Source: a virus
Virus record (IMG/VR): IMGVR_UViG_3300034072_002212
Coordinates: 94,417 to 158,416 of that record
Strand: one strand, 5' to 3'
DNA length: 64,000 nt
In this document: in pieces, positions 15,289-24,098 of the stretch
Numbering within the stretch: the first letter of the stretch is position 1
Layout: the number at the start of each line of letters is the position of its first letter
Notes under the pieces: model-generated
The model's database searches: none
What the model was told of the DNA's origin: nothing
The model's input: the letters and a program-made list of their open reading frames with translations, nothing else
Program-made: the position numbers and the translations under genes

Positions 15289-16311
15289 TTACTGATTCAG
15301 ACCAGCCTGCTTTGCCTTGATCCTTGCCAGGATGTCAGCTGCGTCAGGAACGCCAGCTGGACGGGCAGGAGCAGCTTCTTCAGCAGCTGGGGCCGGAGCC
15401 GCAGCCTGTGCGCGCTGGAGAGCAGCAAACGGATCAGCAGCAGGAGCCGCCGGAGCAGCAGGTGCCGCTGGAGCAGCAGGTGCCGAGTAACCACCAGCGT
15501 TACCGCCGTTGTTACCGCCGCCGAACGAGCCCTTTGGCTTGTAGAACTGCGACCAACGAGCTGGATCGTAAGCCTCGTCGTTCACCGACGCCTGGAACAT
15601 TTCCTTGATAGCTTCCAGTGCTTCAGCCGAAGGCTTAGCTGGCAGGTAGTCCTTGAGGTTCTTGAGACCATGGGTCTCAACAGCCTGTGCCTCAACATCG
15701 CTCAGAGCGCGTGGCTTCATCGACCACTTGCTGGTGCTGTAGTTGGCGAAGCCGCCCTTTGTGGTCTTGATCAGACGGAAGTCACGACCAGCGACGTAAT
15801 CGGTGGGCAGATCCTCCATCTCAGGATCCATCAGCGAGCCCTTGATGATCTCAAAGATGCTGGTGTTGATCATGAAGCGACGGATTGGGTTCTCAGGAGT
15901 TTCCTTCTCCTCAAAGCCCGACTGGACAACAAAGCCCTGGAACAGGTAGGACTTCTTCTTCCAGTACTTGCGTGCCAGAGCCTGCAGGCTGTCGTCCTTC
16001 CACCATGGGCGGGTCTCAGCCAGAATTGGGCAGGTCTCACCATACATTTCCATGCAGGGGACTTCGACCAGGACCTCGCGGTCATGCTCGCCCTTCACAC
16101 CCTGGAAAGGAAGCTTGATGACCAGGCGCTCGGCCCAGAAAAACGTGTTGTTGGGATCGCCGTCCGGGAGGAAGCGGAGCATCGAGCTGCCGCCTTCAGG
16201 AACATTCCAGAACGGATACATGGAGTTGTCGCCGCCAGTGCGGTTGTTACCGCCTTCAGCACGGGTCTGCTGGGAGAGAAGCTTTGCTCTGATTTCTTCG
16301 AGAGTTGCCAT
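15289..16311 (-). CDS. 32: gp32 single-stranded DNA-binding protein
   Basis: 340 residues (T4 gp32 has 301). Coats ssDNA during replication and recombination and organises UvsX, helicase and polymerase. The core shows gp32 features: MLRFLPDGDPNNTFFWAERL, then a Cys-containing zinc region (VPCMEMYGETCPI at about 84-96), and NYSTSKWSMKPRAL further on. The C-terminal 90 residues are Gly/Asn then a repeating Ala-Pro linker (APAAPAAPAAPAA) before a final helix; T4 has a short acidic tail there, so the tail is unusual. ATG at 16311. A long leader with an inverted repeat precedes it, as expected for an autoregulated gp32 mRNA. Confidence 0.93.
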   Translation of the reverse strand: MATLEEIRAKLLSQQTRAEGGNNRTGGDNSMYPFWNVPEGGSSMLRFLPDGDPNNTFFWAERLVIKLPFQGVKGEHDREVLVEVPCMEMYGETCPILAETRPWWKDDSLQALARKYWKKKSYLFQGFVVQSGFEEKETPENPIRRFMINTSIFEIIKGSLMDPEMEDLPTDYVAGRDFRLIKTTKGGFANYSTSKWSMKPRALSDVEAQAVETHGLKNLKDYLPAKPSAEALEAIKEMFQASVNDEAYDPARWSQFYKPKGSFGGGNNGGNAGGYSAPAAPAAPAAPAAPAADPFAALQRAQAAAPAPAAEEAAPARPAGVPDAADILARIKAKQAGLNQ

Positions 16312-16370
16312 TTGGGTGGTCCCTTCTTATCTATTATTGGGCTATCTTTGAGCCATTTGGTTGTGCTAAA

Positions 16371-16400
16371 AACGCAATGACCTTCCCGGCCCCTTGCGTT
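16371..16400 (-). promoter_or_regulatory. inverted repeat in gp32 leader, possible autoregulatory element
   Basis: AACGCAA (16371-16377) and TTGCGTT (16394-16400) can form a 7-base stem with a 16-base GC-rich loop in the leader RNA between the TAAATA box and the gp32 start. T4 gp32 controls its own mRNA through a folded leader; the analogy is inference. Confidence 0.4.
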
Positions 16401-16405
16401 ACTCT

Positions 16406-16411
16406 TATTTA
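16406..16411 (-). promoter_or_regulatory. TAAATA promoter box upstream of gp32
   Basis: Minus strand GCTAAATAAGAG, 95 bases before the gp32 ATG and directly before the leader hairpin. Confidence 0.5.
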
Positions 16412-16443
16412 GCATTCTGAACACCAGAATCGCAAATAAGAAT

Positions 16444-16469
16444 TCACCAGTTTCAACTTTCTGGTGAAG
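16444..16469. repeat. 8-base inverted repeat between endonuclease gene and gp32 leader
   Basis: TTCACCAG (16444-16451) and CTGGTGAA (16462-16469) with a 10-base loop. Contains the CTGGTG word seen in the palindromes at 37494 and 38183. Confidence 0.4.
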
Positions 16470-16527
16470 AAAAGAAGAACGTTCCGTCCTCCCTGTAGAC
16501 GCGCTTTCTGCCTTTTGTTGGAGAGAC

Positions 16528-17025
16528 TTATCCCATCCTACGCTCCGACAGAGCCGCTTTCTGTTCCTCCGACCATTGGTAGCCAGTAGCCCGTCCGGGC
16601 TTGCCCTTTAGCGCAGCAGACATCTTAGCCTTTGTGGCTTCTGATTTCGGTTGCGAAGGTAGGGTGCGGTTCTTAGGTTTCCGCATTTTGGATTTGGTTT
16701 CTTCTGTGTGCTTATACCCAGAAGAGCCATCACCTCCTATGGTTAGATTGGTGAGACAACCTGTGCCATCGACCTTTCTACCATACTGAGAGATATACGC
16801 TACCTCTCTTTCCAGGGCAATTTGTTCCTGGAGATTATCCTCCAGGATCTTTACACCTGGTTCCAACCCTTCTGCCCGAATAGCTTTGATGGTAGCCATC
16901 TTTGAGCTGTTCTCATATCGAGCAGAAGGGCGGAGGTGAGATTGTGCTCTATTGCCTACACCCTTACCAATGTAGAAGGGCTCATGGCCCTTGCGTGGAT
17001 CAGTAAGAGCGTAGACATAGAACAT
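16528..17025 (-). CDS. free-standing GIY-YIG homing endonuclease
   Basis: 165 residues. N-terminal GIY-YIG nuclease: VYALTDPRKGHEPFYIGKG at 3-21 holds the two motif strands (VYA and YIG), followed by the conserved Arg and Glu (REVAYISQYG). The C-terminal part holds two NUMOD3 DNA-binding motifs (HTEETKSKMRKPKN and SEATKAKMSAALKGKPG). Such genes cut a cognate phage lacking the gene so that repair copies it in. It sits between gp32 and the 17025 gene, and its start abuts that gene's stop. No intron is evident, as neighbours are intact. Confidence 0.9.
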   Translation of the reverse strand: MFYVYALTDPRKGHEPFYIGKGVGNRAQSHLRPSARYENSSKMATIKAIRAEGLEPGVKILEDNLQEQIALEREVAYISQYGRKVDGTGCLTNLTIGGDGSSGYKHTEETKSKMRKPKNRTLPSQPKSEATKAKMSAALKGKPGRATGYQWSEEQKAALSERRMG

Positions 17026-17468
17026 TAAGGCTCAATCCATTCGCCAGTGGAAACCCTGATCTCATCACGCAACTTCAAACCCAGGGCTTCAAGAAGTTCC
17101 CTGACTGTCTTCGTGTAATAATAGGAAGAAGAGGTGAGATTAGCAACACCTTCATTGTTAACCAGATTTCCACTCAGGACAAGATCTTCAGCGACCATGA
17201 CAAGCGGCTGGTGACGAGTAGCTGCCATATAATTGACAACTGTCCGACCCAGGTAAAAAGCCAGCCCAGATTCAAAAGCCTTCTTTTGTGCTGCGGTGTG
17301 ATCCAATCGGTATGTGTCGTTCTTGATCTCAAGATGATCGCGATTAGCAATCAGGATATCCAGAACGTCATTCACAGGCTTTCCAGAAGCACTAGCTAGT
17401 AGTTCGACGGTAGCTGTCTGACCCAACTGGTCCAGACGTTCTAATGTATTAAAAACTTCATTTGCCAT
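17025..17468 (-). CDS. putative winged-helix protein, unknown role
   Basis: 147 residues from ATG at 17468 (10 codons upstream are possible but lack a ribosome site). The first 55 residues read like a winged helix-turn-helix: LERLDQLGQTATVELLASAS, then a recognition-helix-like VNDVLDILIANRD and a wing (LEIKNDTYRLD). The rest is mixed. Located behind a promoter (17516-17544), ending at the homing endonuclease start. DNA binding or a transcriptional role is inference. Confidence 0.55.
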   Translation of the reverse strand: MANEVFNTLERLDQLGQTATVELLASASGKPVNDVLDILIANRDHLEIKNDTYRLDHTAAQKKAFESGLAFYLGRTVVNYMAATRHQPLVMVAEDLVLSGNLVNNEGVANLTSSSYYYTKTVRELLEALGLKLRDEIRVSTGEWIEP

Positions 17469-17515
17469 AAGGCACCTCATTTTGGTTAAGTGAAGCAAGC
17501 AAGCTTGCTCACCAA

Positions 17516-17544
17516 GTCTAACGTACCCTGTTTCTAGAACTCAA
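17516..17544 (-). promoter_or_regulatory. sigma70-like promoter for the 17468 gene
   Basis: Minus strand TTGAGT (17539-17544), 17-base spacer, TTAGAC (17516-17521), the same -10 as at 13753. It begins right after the terminator at 17551. Confidence 0.45.
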
Positions 17545-17550
17545 GAAAGA

Positions 17551-17576
17551 AGAGGCGAGGATTGCTCCTCGCCTCT
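17551..17576 (-). terminator. terminator hairpin after the 941-residue protein gene
   Basis: AGAGGCGAGGA (17551-17561) and TCCTCGCCTCT (17566-17576): an 11-base perfect stem; on the minus strand the loop is GCAA, followed by TCTTTCTT. Confidence 0.8.
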
Positions 17577-17601
17577 TGCTTCACTTAACCATCAATACTT
17601 A

Positions 17602-20427
17602 TTACATGCGGAAGCGTGCGTTCTTCAGCAGCGCCTCGAGCTCTGCGCGGAAAGCCTCATCGACTTCCTCGTCACCGTGCTGAACCTTGACGTCGTCGAT
17701 TAGGTCTTCGCCCTGGTCACCACCAAGAACTTCTTCATCACCCTCGAAGTGAGCCTTACGGAGAGAATGTGGGTAATCCTTGCTGAGCTGATCCTCCGCC
17801 TCCGGATCGCTGTTCGCGAACACGTGGTTCAGATCAGAGTCGTCCATCTCTTCTTCGCGCATCTTGTTGAATGCGGTCGAGAGACCTGCGTCGCGCTTCT
17901 TGAGACGCAGAGCTGCCTTTTCATCACCCCTAGCGGCCTTTTTCTCCTGACGGGCACGATCGCTCGCAGCCTTCGAGAAGTAGTCACCATACTTGGCTGG
18001 GCTCAGCTCGTCCAGCTGCTCTTCCTCAGTGGTCTTGCGGATGCTGACCTTCTCTGGCTTGCGATAAGCGCCAGCCTTGGTCAGAACGCCCTTGCTCATC
18101 GTCACAGTCTTGTGATCTGGTAGACGAACGTGCGCGTTGTCAAACGCAACCTTTGCCATCTTGTCATCAAGCGCAACGACTTCGCCCGAACCATAGACCT
18201 TGTGAGTCACGCGGTCACCAACTGCGAGGTCCTTGGAGAACTCTGGGTTGGTTGGCTCTGCCTTGGCCTGAGCTGGCATACCATGCGCCCAGTTGACGTA
18301 TGGCTCTTCGCTCAGCAGGTTCTCAGGATCAAAGCTTTCAAACCACTGTGCCAGTTCAGCTTCCTCACCAAACTTGTTGAACGCAGGGATCTTCTCCATG
18401 TCGTCAACATGCATGGTCTTTGCGCCACCATGAAGGAACTCGACCGAAGCAAGGTCACCCTCAATGGAAATCACGGTTGCTGGACCCATGTCGGTCGCAA
18501 CGTGATCACCGGCCGCAATACCGTGATGCTCTGGCTTCTCTTCGTATTCAGCGAACTCCTGAACCTCTTCAGAGATCTTCCAGCCGTTCTGCTCCAGCAC
18601 AGGCTTAACATCCTTGATAAACAGATCCTTTGCGGTATTAACGATGAAATCTTCAGTGCCATGATAGCCGTAGATGTCGTCGTTCTCCAGGGCCTTCACA
18701 ATATCGTGACAAATACCCTTGATAAAATAGTCCGCATCCATAGGATCAGTTTTGTCTTCGGGGCTAATAGTGTCGTCGAGGAATTCCTCGTAACCACCGT
18801 CCTTGAGGAATTCCTCGGCCGAGAAGTTATCTTCAAAATATTCTAGTGAACGCTCGATATCAGCTTCATTATCCTGATCGTATGGATTTGGAGCATAGTA
18901 GGACTCGTCCATTTCACCGCCATTGAGATCGTCCTCGAGGGTCTTGATCAGCTTGTTTGCGATAGTCGACTCTGCGCCGTCCAGCTTCTTGCCCTCAGCC
19001 ATCTTGTCGATGATGGTCGAAACATAGTTGAGCGTTGCGACGTTCGAGAGCGCGTGCTGGCTTACATAGAGGTCCAGATAAAAACGTGCCTTTGCGCCGG
19101 CATCTGCGAAGCCAGGGACGTGCTCTGGGAACTCAGGAGTTTGGAAGTGGCCGCCCAGGATAGCACGGAGACCATCAGCAAGCTCGTCAATACCCTTCTC
19201 GAATTCCTTACGGTCCTTGGGATCCTGGAAGTCAGTGTTGCCGGTTGCTGCGAAGCGGTGCTTGGTCCACTGAGTTGCGTAGTCCATAACAGCGTCAGCT
19301 TCGTTGATCTGGTAAGCCGCCTCGAGCAGATCCAGAACTTCCTGTGCGTCTTCGAAGATCTGTGCTTCATTGAACGCAACGTGGGAACCAAAGCGTGCGA
19401 AAGTTTCAGTGTCGTAGCCATACTCATCCAGGAGAGCTTCGACGAGTGCGTCAGCAGCGTCCTCCTCGAGAGTGAGGACACCGTGGAACATGGAGTTCTT
19501 GTCGGTCATGTTTTCACCCATTGTTAGCAGAGCGACTGGCATCAAAGACTCTGCCAGAGCATGGTTGGAATCAATCTGTAGAAGGGTCTGCAGGTAACCC
19601 AGACGGTCACTGGTTGCTTCACAGAGGTTAGTGGAGACTGATGGAAGACCAGCTTCCTTGATCGCAGCGTAACCACGGGGGCGAGACATGCTCAAAAATG
19701 CCCTACGAAGCTCAACGATGCGGGTCTTGATTGGGCTACGGAGTGCGATAGCCTCCTCGCCCAAGATGTTACGAGAGTGGTGGATATAGCGATTCACGCG
19801 GCCCAGCGCCAAGCTCTCTTGAGCCAAAATGGTCAGCTGGGTTCCCAGTTCATCATGTGGCTTACCGCCTTGATTGATGTGCTGGGCGAAGGCGCGGCCA
19901 GCCGAGAGATGATTCTCAGCAAACTTGAAACGCTCACCTTCCTTGGTCTCGACAAACATGGAAAGAATGTTGCGACCACGAGCGCCAATGACACCCTCGC
20001 GAACTGGCTGATAATGACGGATGATCAGCTTAGTGGGACCAAACTTCTGATAGGAAGTCTTAGTTGTTCCCCACATGCTGGCTTCCATCATAGATGCCTG
20101 ATACGCGAAGTCCTTGGGCTGAAGCTCACGTCCATACTTGCGGACGTTGAACAGAACATTGTAGCGAGTGGTGATCTGTCGGAGGGTATTGATCAGCTTG
20201 CTGATGCCACGAACATCGGTGCTCTGGCTCAAGTAGAGCTTGACCTCAGAGTCCGAGCCCGCCTCGATCACGCTTACCATGATATTATCTGGTGTTGCGA
20301 AAACTCGACGGGCCTTCTTGGGCTCATAAGTCTTGTTGCCATCCTCACCATAAAGAGTCAGAGTCTTACCTGATCCCTTGAGGACCTGGAACAGCTCTTC
20401 ACTCAGGCTATCAAACAACGAGCTCAT
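17602..20427 (-). CDS. large virion-associated protein with two SH3/KOW-like repeats
   Basis: 941 residues, ATG at 20427 with GGAGG about 8 bases upstream. The N-terminal region (TLTLYGEDGNKTYEPKKARR, then PDNIMVSVIEAG) I recall in large structural proteins of T4-like cyanophages. Around residues 640-780 are two similar beta segments, GDHVATDMGPATVISIEGD and GDRVTHKVYGSGEVVALDD, which look like small SH3/KOW barrels. The C-terminal region carries LDELSPAKYGDYFSKAA, and is strongly charged. A TAAATA box is 25 bases upstream, so late. No enzyme motif. Internal head or injected protein is possible but unproven. Confidence 0.65.
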   Translation of the reverse strand: MSSLFDSLSEELFQVLKGSGKTLTLYGEDGNKTYEPKKARRVFATPDNIMVSVIEAGSDSEVKLYLSQSTDVRGISKLINTLRQITTRYNVLFNVRKYGRELQPKDFAYQASMMEASMWGTTKTSYQKFGPTKLIIRHYQPVREGVIGARGRNILSMFVETKEGERFKFAENHLSAGRAFAQHINQGGKPHDELGTQLTILAQESLALGRVNRYIHHSRNILGEEAIALRSPIKTRIVELRRAFLSMSRPRGYAAIKEAGLPSVSTNLCEATSDRLGYLQTLLQIDSNHALAESLMPVALLTMGENMTDKNSMFHGVLTLEEDAADALVEALLDEYGYDTETFARFGSHVAFNEAQIFEDAQEVLDLLEAAYQINEADAVMDYATQWTKHRFAATGNTDFQDPKDRKEFEKGIDELADGLRAILGGHFQTPEFPEHVPGFADAGAKARFYLDLYVSQHALSNVATLNYVSTIIDKMAEGKKLDGAESTIANKLIKTLEDDLNGGEMDESYYAPNPYDQDNEADIERSLEYFEDNFSAEEFLKDGGYEEFLDDTISPEDKTDPMDADYFIKGICHDIVKALENDDIYGYHGTEDFIVNTAKDLFIKDVKPVLEQNGWKISEEVQEFAEYEEKPEHHGIAAGDHVATDMGPATVISIEGDLASVEFLHGGAKTMHVDDMEKIPAFNKFGEEAELAQWFESFDPENLLSEEPYVNWAHGMPAQAKAEPTNPEFSKDLAVGDRVTHKVYGSGEVVALDDKMAKVAFDNAHVRLPDHKTVTMSKGVLTKAGAYRKPEKVSIRKTTEEEQLDELSPAKYGDYFSKAASDRARQEKKAARGDEKAALRLKKRDAGLSTAFNKMREEEMDDSDLNHVFANSDPEAEDQLSKDYPHSLRKAHFEGDEEVLGGDQGEDLIDDVKVQHGDEEVDEAFRAELEALLKNARFRM

Positions 20428-20451
20428 GCGTTTCCCTCCACTAAGTGCTGA

Positions 20452-20457
20452 TATTTA
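20452..20457 (-). promoter_or_regulatory. late promoter box TAAATA
   Basis: Minus strand GCTAAATATCAG, 25 bases before the ATG at 20427. Confidence 0.6.
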
Positions 20458-20471
20458 GCGGAAAAGGAACC

Positions 20472-22058
20472 TTAGACTACGATAGGCATTGGCGCGGTGC
20501 CGCCATCGTCATCCTCGGAGCCAACAGACTTGAGGTTCTCCTCAATCTCCTCTTCCCAGTCAGCGCAAATCTGGAGCAAGCGAACAATCTGAAGCGCACC
20601 CATGACCAAGTCATCATTGACGCCAATCTTGCCCTTGTAGCTACCACCACCGCGCACAAAGTTCTTGAGCTCGCTGAGTAGCGCACGCGACTTCAAAGTC
20701 ATGCGGCGGGTCTCAATGAGAGTCTTGAAGCGAGCGCACGCGGTCATCTTAGTGCGGGTGTTGGTGTTCAGACCCTTACGACCGCGACCACCACCACTCT
20801 TGCGAGGCTCGTGGGTGAAGATGCCGGGGAAGTTTTCTTCACCAATGTTGTCGATTTGAACCAGCGCAGCTTCGCCCAGACTGTTGTTCTCCACTGTCCA
20901 GTAGATCTCTGGATCACCATCTTGTTCAGGGTGATTCGAGAGCATGTGGTGGATGTAGAGCAGACACTTGCGAAGGATCTCGACCTGATCCTGCGTGATC
21001 GTCTTGTTGTGACGCCACTCAGCAACCTGCGTCATAGTGCTCAGATCGAATACCTGAATAGCCGCATAGTCGGAACCAGTGCCCATCGAAGGATCGAGGG
21101 TTGCGCCGTAGATGTGGTTTGGCTTTGGCTCTTCAAACCAACGAACCTGTCCAATCTTAAAGATCGGATCCTGTGGGCTCAGGTTGGCGAGAACCATTGG
21201 GTTGATGAGGGTTTCGTCTTCAGAAACAAACTTACATTCAAACTCGCGCTGGAACTTTTCTTCGCCCAGCTGACCACGCTGAATCCTTGCCCATTCATCG
21301 TCACGCTCTGGGTTCTTGTCCCAAGTGACTCGCAGAGGCTTGTAGCCGTTGCTGCCCAGACCACCAGGAATCTCGTTACCGTGCTCGTCGATGTTGTTGA
21401 TTGCCGAGAACCAGATCTTTGCGAACTGATCTTCGTCGTTGTTTGGCGTCGAGGTGATGATGCAGCTACCACCCGTGGACAGCGTTGGCTGAATAGCCGA
21501 CCAGAACTCTTCTGCCTTGTTGGGCTGAACGAACGCGAACTCGTCCAGGTAGAGCAGGGAGATCGAAAGACCACGACCTGCGTCCTTGGACGTCGCGCGG
21601 CTGATGATCCTGGAGCCATTGTCGAAGGCGATCGTGCCCTTGTTGTATTCCACGACACCACTGCGGAGCCAGTTATACTGCTCGAGGTTTTCGTAAGCGA
21701 AACGGATACGATCCATGATCTCGAGAGCGGCCACGAACTTGTTAGCTGCGATGAGGATTGTGGTGTCGGGCTCAAACATGGCCTTCCAAAGCAGGAAGCC
21801 TGCAGCGCACGTGGTCTTGCCCATCTGACGGGCAGTCAGCGCAATACAATACCTGTTCTTATGGAACGCATCGATCATTTCTTCCTGGTATGGCCAGAGC
21901 TCAAATGGAACTCGACCATGCTTGGGGTGCTGGATCTTGACGTAGTTCTTACAGAAGTAGAGCGGGTCGCTCATGCACTTCTTAAGTTCCTCAATCTGGT
22001 TGAGGTTGAAGCGGTCCTTACTGTACCCCTTCTTAATGATTTCAACTTCTTTAGCCAT
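20472..22058 (-). CDS. 17: terminase large subunit (gp17)
   Basis: 528 residues. ATP-driven DNA packaging motor and headful nuclease bound to the portal. N-terminal ATPase: Walker A TARQMGKTT at about 75-83, Walker B LLYLDEF at about 168-174 with the catalytic Glu, and a coupling motif ITSTPN near 205. C-terminal RNase H-like nuclease: LDPSMGTGSDYAA near 340 (first Asp), VENNSLG near 406, and VNDDLVMG near 495 (last Asp). ATG at 22058 with AGAGGG 8-10 bases upstream. Partner of the gp16-like protein at 24099. Confidence 0.96.
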   Translation of the reverse strand: MAKEVEIIKKGYSKDRFNLNQIEELKKCMSDPLYFCKNYVKIQHPKHGRVPFELWPYQEEMIDAFHKNRYCIALTARQMGKTTCAAGFLLWKAMFEPDTTILIAANKFVAALEIMDRIRFAYENLEQYNWLRSGVVEYNKGTIAFDNGSRIISRATSKDAGRGLSISLLYLDEFAFVQPNKAEEFWSAIQPTLSTGGSCIITSTPNNDEDQFAKIWFSAINNIDEHGNEIPGGLGSNGYKPLRVTWDKNPERDDEWARIQRGQLGEEKFQREFECKFVSEDETLINPMVLANLSPQDPIFKIGQVRWFEEPKPNHIYGATLDPSMGTGSDYAAIQVFDLSTMTQVAEWRHNKTITQDQVEILRKCLLYIHHMLSNHPEQDGDPEIYWTVENNSLGEAALVQIDNIGEENFPGIFTHEPRKSGGGRGRKGLNTNTRTKMTACARFKTLIETRRMTLKSRALLSELKNFVRGGGSYKGKIGVNDDLVMGALQIVRLLQICADWEEEIEENLKSVGSEDDDGGTAPMPIVV

Positions 22059-22068
22059 AGATAGAGGG

Positions 22069-22094
22069 ACCCTGGATAGAAACTACCCAGGGTC
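22069..22094 (-). terminator. weak hairpin between two packaging/virion genes
   Basis: ACCCTGG (22069-22075) and CCAGGGT (22088-22094) form a 7-base stem in the gap after the gene ending at 22106. No U-run follows. Confidence 0.35.
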
Positions 22095-22105
22095 TGAGTC
22101 CTTTC

Positions 22106-23344
22106 TTACTTGTTCTTGAACTCACTCATAAGCGACTCCATGGTGACCTTCTTTTCGGCCTTTGGAGCAACCGGTGCGTTCTTCGTATTGGCTTCCTCGA
22201 CATACTCGCGGAAGCTCTTTGGTTTGATAGTCTCATCAATATCTTCAAAGTCCATATCGTTCAGGTAAACAATGGACTTACCATTCTTGTGACTAACAAG
22301 CCATACTCCGTCCACTACTGGATCTGGACGAGCAGTAGCACCGTCCATGTTGTGGCTGCTCATGAACTTCATGAACTCGATTGCGCCTTGCTCGGTATCA
22401 GGAAACTGACCACGCTTGTCGTCAAATGGACCTTCAGCAAGAGGATTGTCACCCGAGCGAGCCGGAACTGACTTTGTGGCAGGCTGAACGATTTCCTTGG
22501 AAGCCTTGCCAGCAAACTCTTCTGGGCCAACTTCGTGCGTGCGGTAATCGTATTCGGCCGACTCTTCCATTTCTTCGCTGATCCAAGCAACGAAGTAGAG
22601 AGCTGGCTTGGTAAGATCCATGCCACCCTCGACGTCATAGTCGTTTGGCATGAACTGCGCCATGTGGTCTTCAAAGCCAGTTGTATCACCGCCGAGCGCC
22701 ATGCAGCGATCGTGGGCTTCTTCACCAGCACCGTCTTCACCAAACTGCGCGAACTCTTCTGGGGTTACAGTGGTCCAAGCAATGCGTGCGGTCTCGCCGT
22801 AGCCATTCTCTTCCTCTTCGCAACCCTGAGAACCAACCAGCTTTTCCTCCATGAACTCATAGACGAAATCTTCAGCATTCTCGTTGAGAGCCTGCTCTTC
22901 AACTGGCCCCTCGAGGTCCATACCCATATCTACGTCGGCGGCACAATCAACACATGGCTCTTCAGCTGGAACCATTTCTGGTTCAGTAACTGGCTCTTCA
23001 ACTGGGGCTGGGTCAACGATGTGATCATCGTCCATCTCTGCGCCCATGTCGGCAACCTGTGCTTCCATATCACCAACCGCCTGGAACTCTGGCTCCAGCA
23101 TGTTCATGATCGCACGCAGATTTGGTGCGTTGATCGTGGTCGACATGCTATTCAGATCGTCAATGTTCTCGCTGGCAGTCAGGGTTGCTGGACCATTAAA
23201 CATTGCGCTCTTGATACCTGCGTTCTTGAGCAGGGTCACGAGGTCCATCGTAGATGCGGCGTTAATAGTGGTGCTGGAGTTCAGCTCACCATCGGTGCTC
23301 GACACGTTGAGGCTCACGGCCTCATCAAGCTTCTTCTCGGTCAT
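22106..23344 (-). CDS. acidic virion-type protein, unknown function
   Basis: 412 residues, ATG at 23344. Begins with a Ser/Thr-rich segment (LNVSSTDGELNSSTTINAAS) leading to a helix (LVTLLKNAGI), a layout I recall in structural proteins of T4-like cyanophages. The middle is dominated by Glu, Asp and Pro (VEEPVTEPEMVPAEEP), and the last 40 residues become basic. Gap of two bases to the gene upstream, so same transcript as 23347. Probably virion-associated; no enzyme motif. Confidence 0.6.
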   Translation of the reverse strand: MTEKKLDEAVSLNVSSTDGELNSSTTINAASTMDLVTLLKNAGIKSAMFNGPATLTASENIDDLNSMSTTINAPNLRAIMNMLEPEFQAVGDMEAQVADMGAEMDDDHIVDPAPVEEPVTEPEMVPAEEPCVDCAADVDMGMDLEGPVEEQALNENAEDFVYEFMEEKLVGSQGCEEEENGYGETARIAWTTVTPEEFAQFGEDGAGEEAHDRCMALGGDTTGFEDHMAQFMPNDYDVEGGMDLTKPALYFVAWISEEMEESAEYDYRTHEVGPEEFAGKASKEIVQPATKSVPARSGDNPLAEGPFDDKRGQFPDTEQGAIEFMKFMSSHNMDGATARPDPVVDGVWLVSHKNGKSIVYLNDMDFEDIDETIKPKSFREYVEEANTKNAPVAPKAEKKVTMESLMSEFKNK

Positions 23345-23346
23345 GA

Positions 23347-24054
23347 TTAGCCCTTCCTCTTGACGTTCTCGTCATAGTTACCGTGGTTGCCGGCGAGGTT
23401 TGGCTTCTCAGCCTTGGTGCCTGCCTTCTTGGTGTTGCTGTGAACTGGCTTCACAGTGTCGTGATCCTTGTTGAAGTCATCAGCAACGGTCTTGTCCTTG
23501 GGATTGAGCCAGGAGAACTTGTTGGTCTTCTTGACTTCCTCGATTGCTGGAACAGTCTTGGCTTCAGCATCGGCCTTGATCTGGGCAAGATAGTTCAGGA
23601 ACTTCTTGTTGTAGGCATCACCGTAGGCGACTTCCTTGGGCTGGTCTTCAGCCTCATAGAAAGGATCCTCAAGCTTGGCCTTGGCCTCGTCGTCCTTGTG
23701 GATCTCTTCAATCTTCTCTGCCTCGATCTCAACGGGCTCATTCTCACCGCGAACGACAAGCATCTTATCGGCGATTTGGAACGCAGAACGGAGTTCAGTA
23801 GCGAGAACATAGGAAGATGCTGGAACACCAGTCTTGATGTCCAGGACCCAAATCTCTGCCATAGGGAAGTCCTTGAAATCCAGCGGAGCCTTCTGAGCCA
23901 TCAGCTTCTTGGCCTTGCTGACATCCTGGATATCATACTTGAACAGAGCCTTCTTTAGGGTCTCAACGAAGTGGTCATCCATAGGGAGAACCGACTTGAT
24001 GCGATACCCGTAGCTCTTGGCCGACTCGGCCAGATAGTGGTAAAAAGATTTCAT
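23347..24054 (-). CDS. conserved T4-like virion protein
   Basis: 235 residues; ATG at 24054 (MKSFYHYLAESAKSYGYRIK) with GGAG close upstream is preferred over the ATG four codons earlier. N-terminal half is alpha/beta (IWVLDIKTGVPASSYVLATE) and resembles a conserved protein near terminase in T4-like cyanophages; C-terminal half is charged and Lys-rich. A TAAATA box is 28 bases upstream. Function unknown. Confidence 0.6.
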   Translation of the reverse strand: MKSFYHYLAESAKSYGYRIKSVLPMDDHFVETLKKALFKYDIQDVSKAKKLMAQKAPLDFKDFPMAEIWVLDIKTGVPASSYVLATELRSAFQIADKMLVVRGENEPVEIEAEKIEEIHKDDEAKAKLEDPFYEAEDQPKEVAYGDAYNKKFLNYLAQIKADAEAKTVPAIEEVKKTNKFSWLNPKDKTVADDFNKDHDTVKPVHSNTKKAGTKAEKPNLAGNHGNYDENVKRKG

Positions 24055-24081
24055 GGCGCTCCTCACTCTTGGAGTTTCGCC

Positions 24082-24087
24082 TATTTA
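24082..24087 (-). promoter_or_regulatory. late promoter box TAAATA
   Basis: Minus strand CAATAAATAGGC, 28 bases before the ATG at 24054. Confidence 0.55.
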
Positions 24088-24098
24088 TTGGATTTGCT

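Noticed and set aside
16528-17025. Intron-encoded endonuclease
   Set aside because: Neighbouring genes are intact and no split gene or intron core is seen; it is free-standing.
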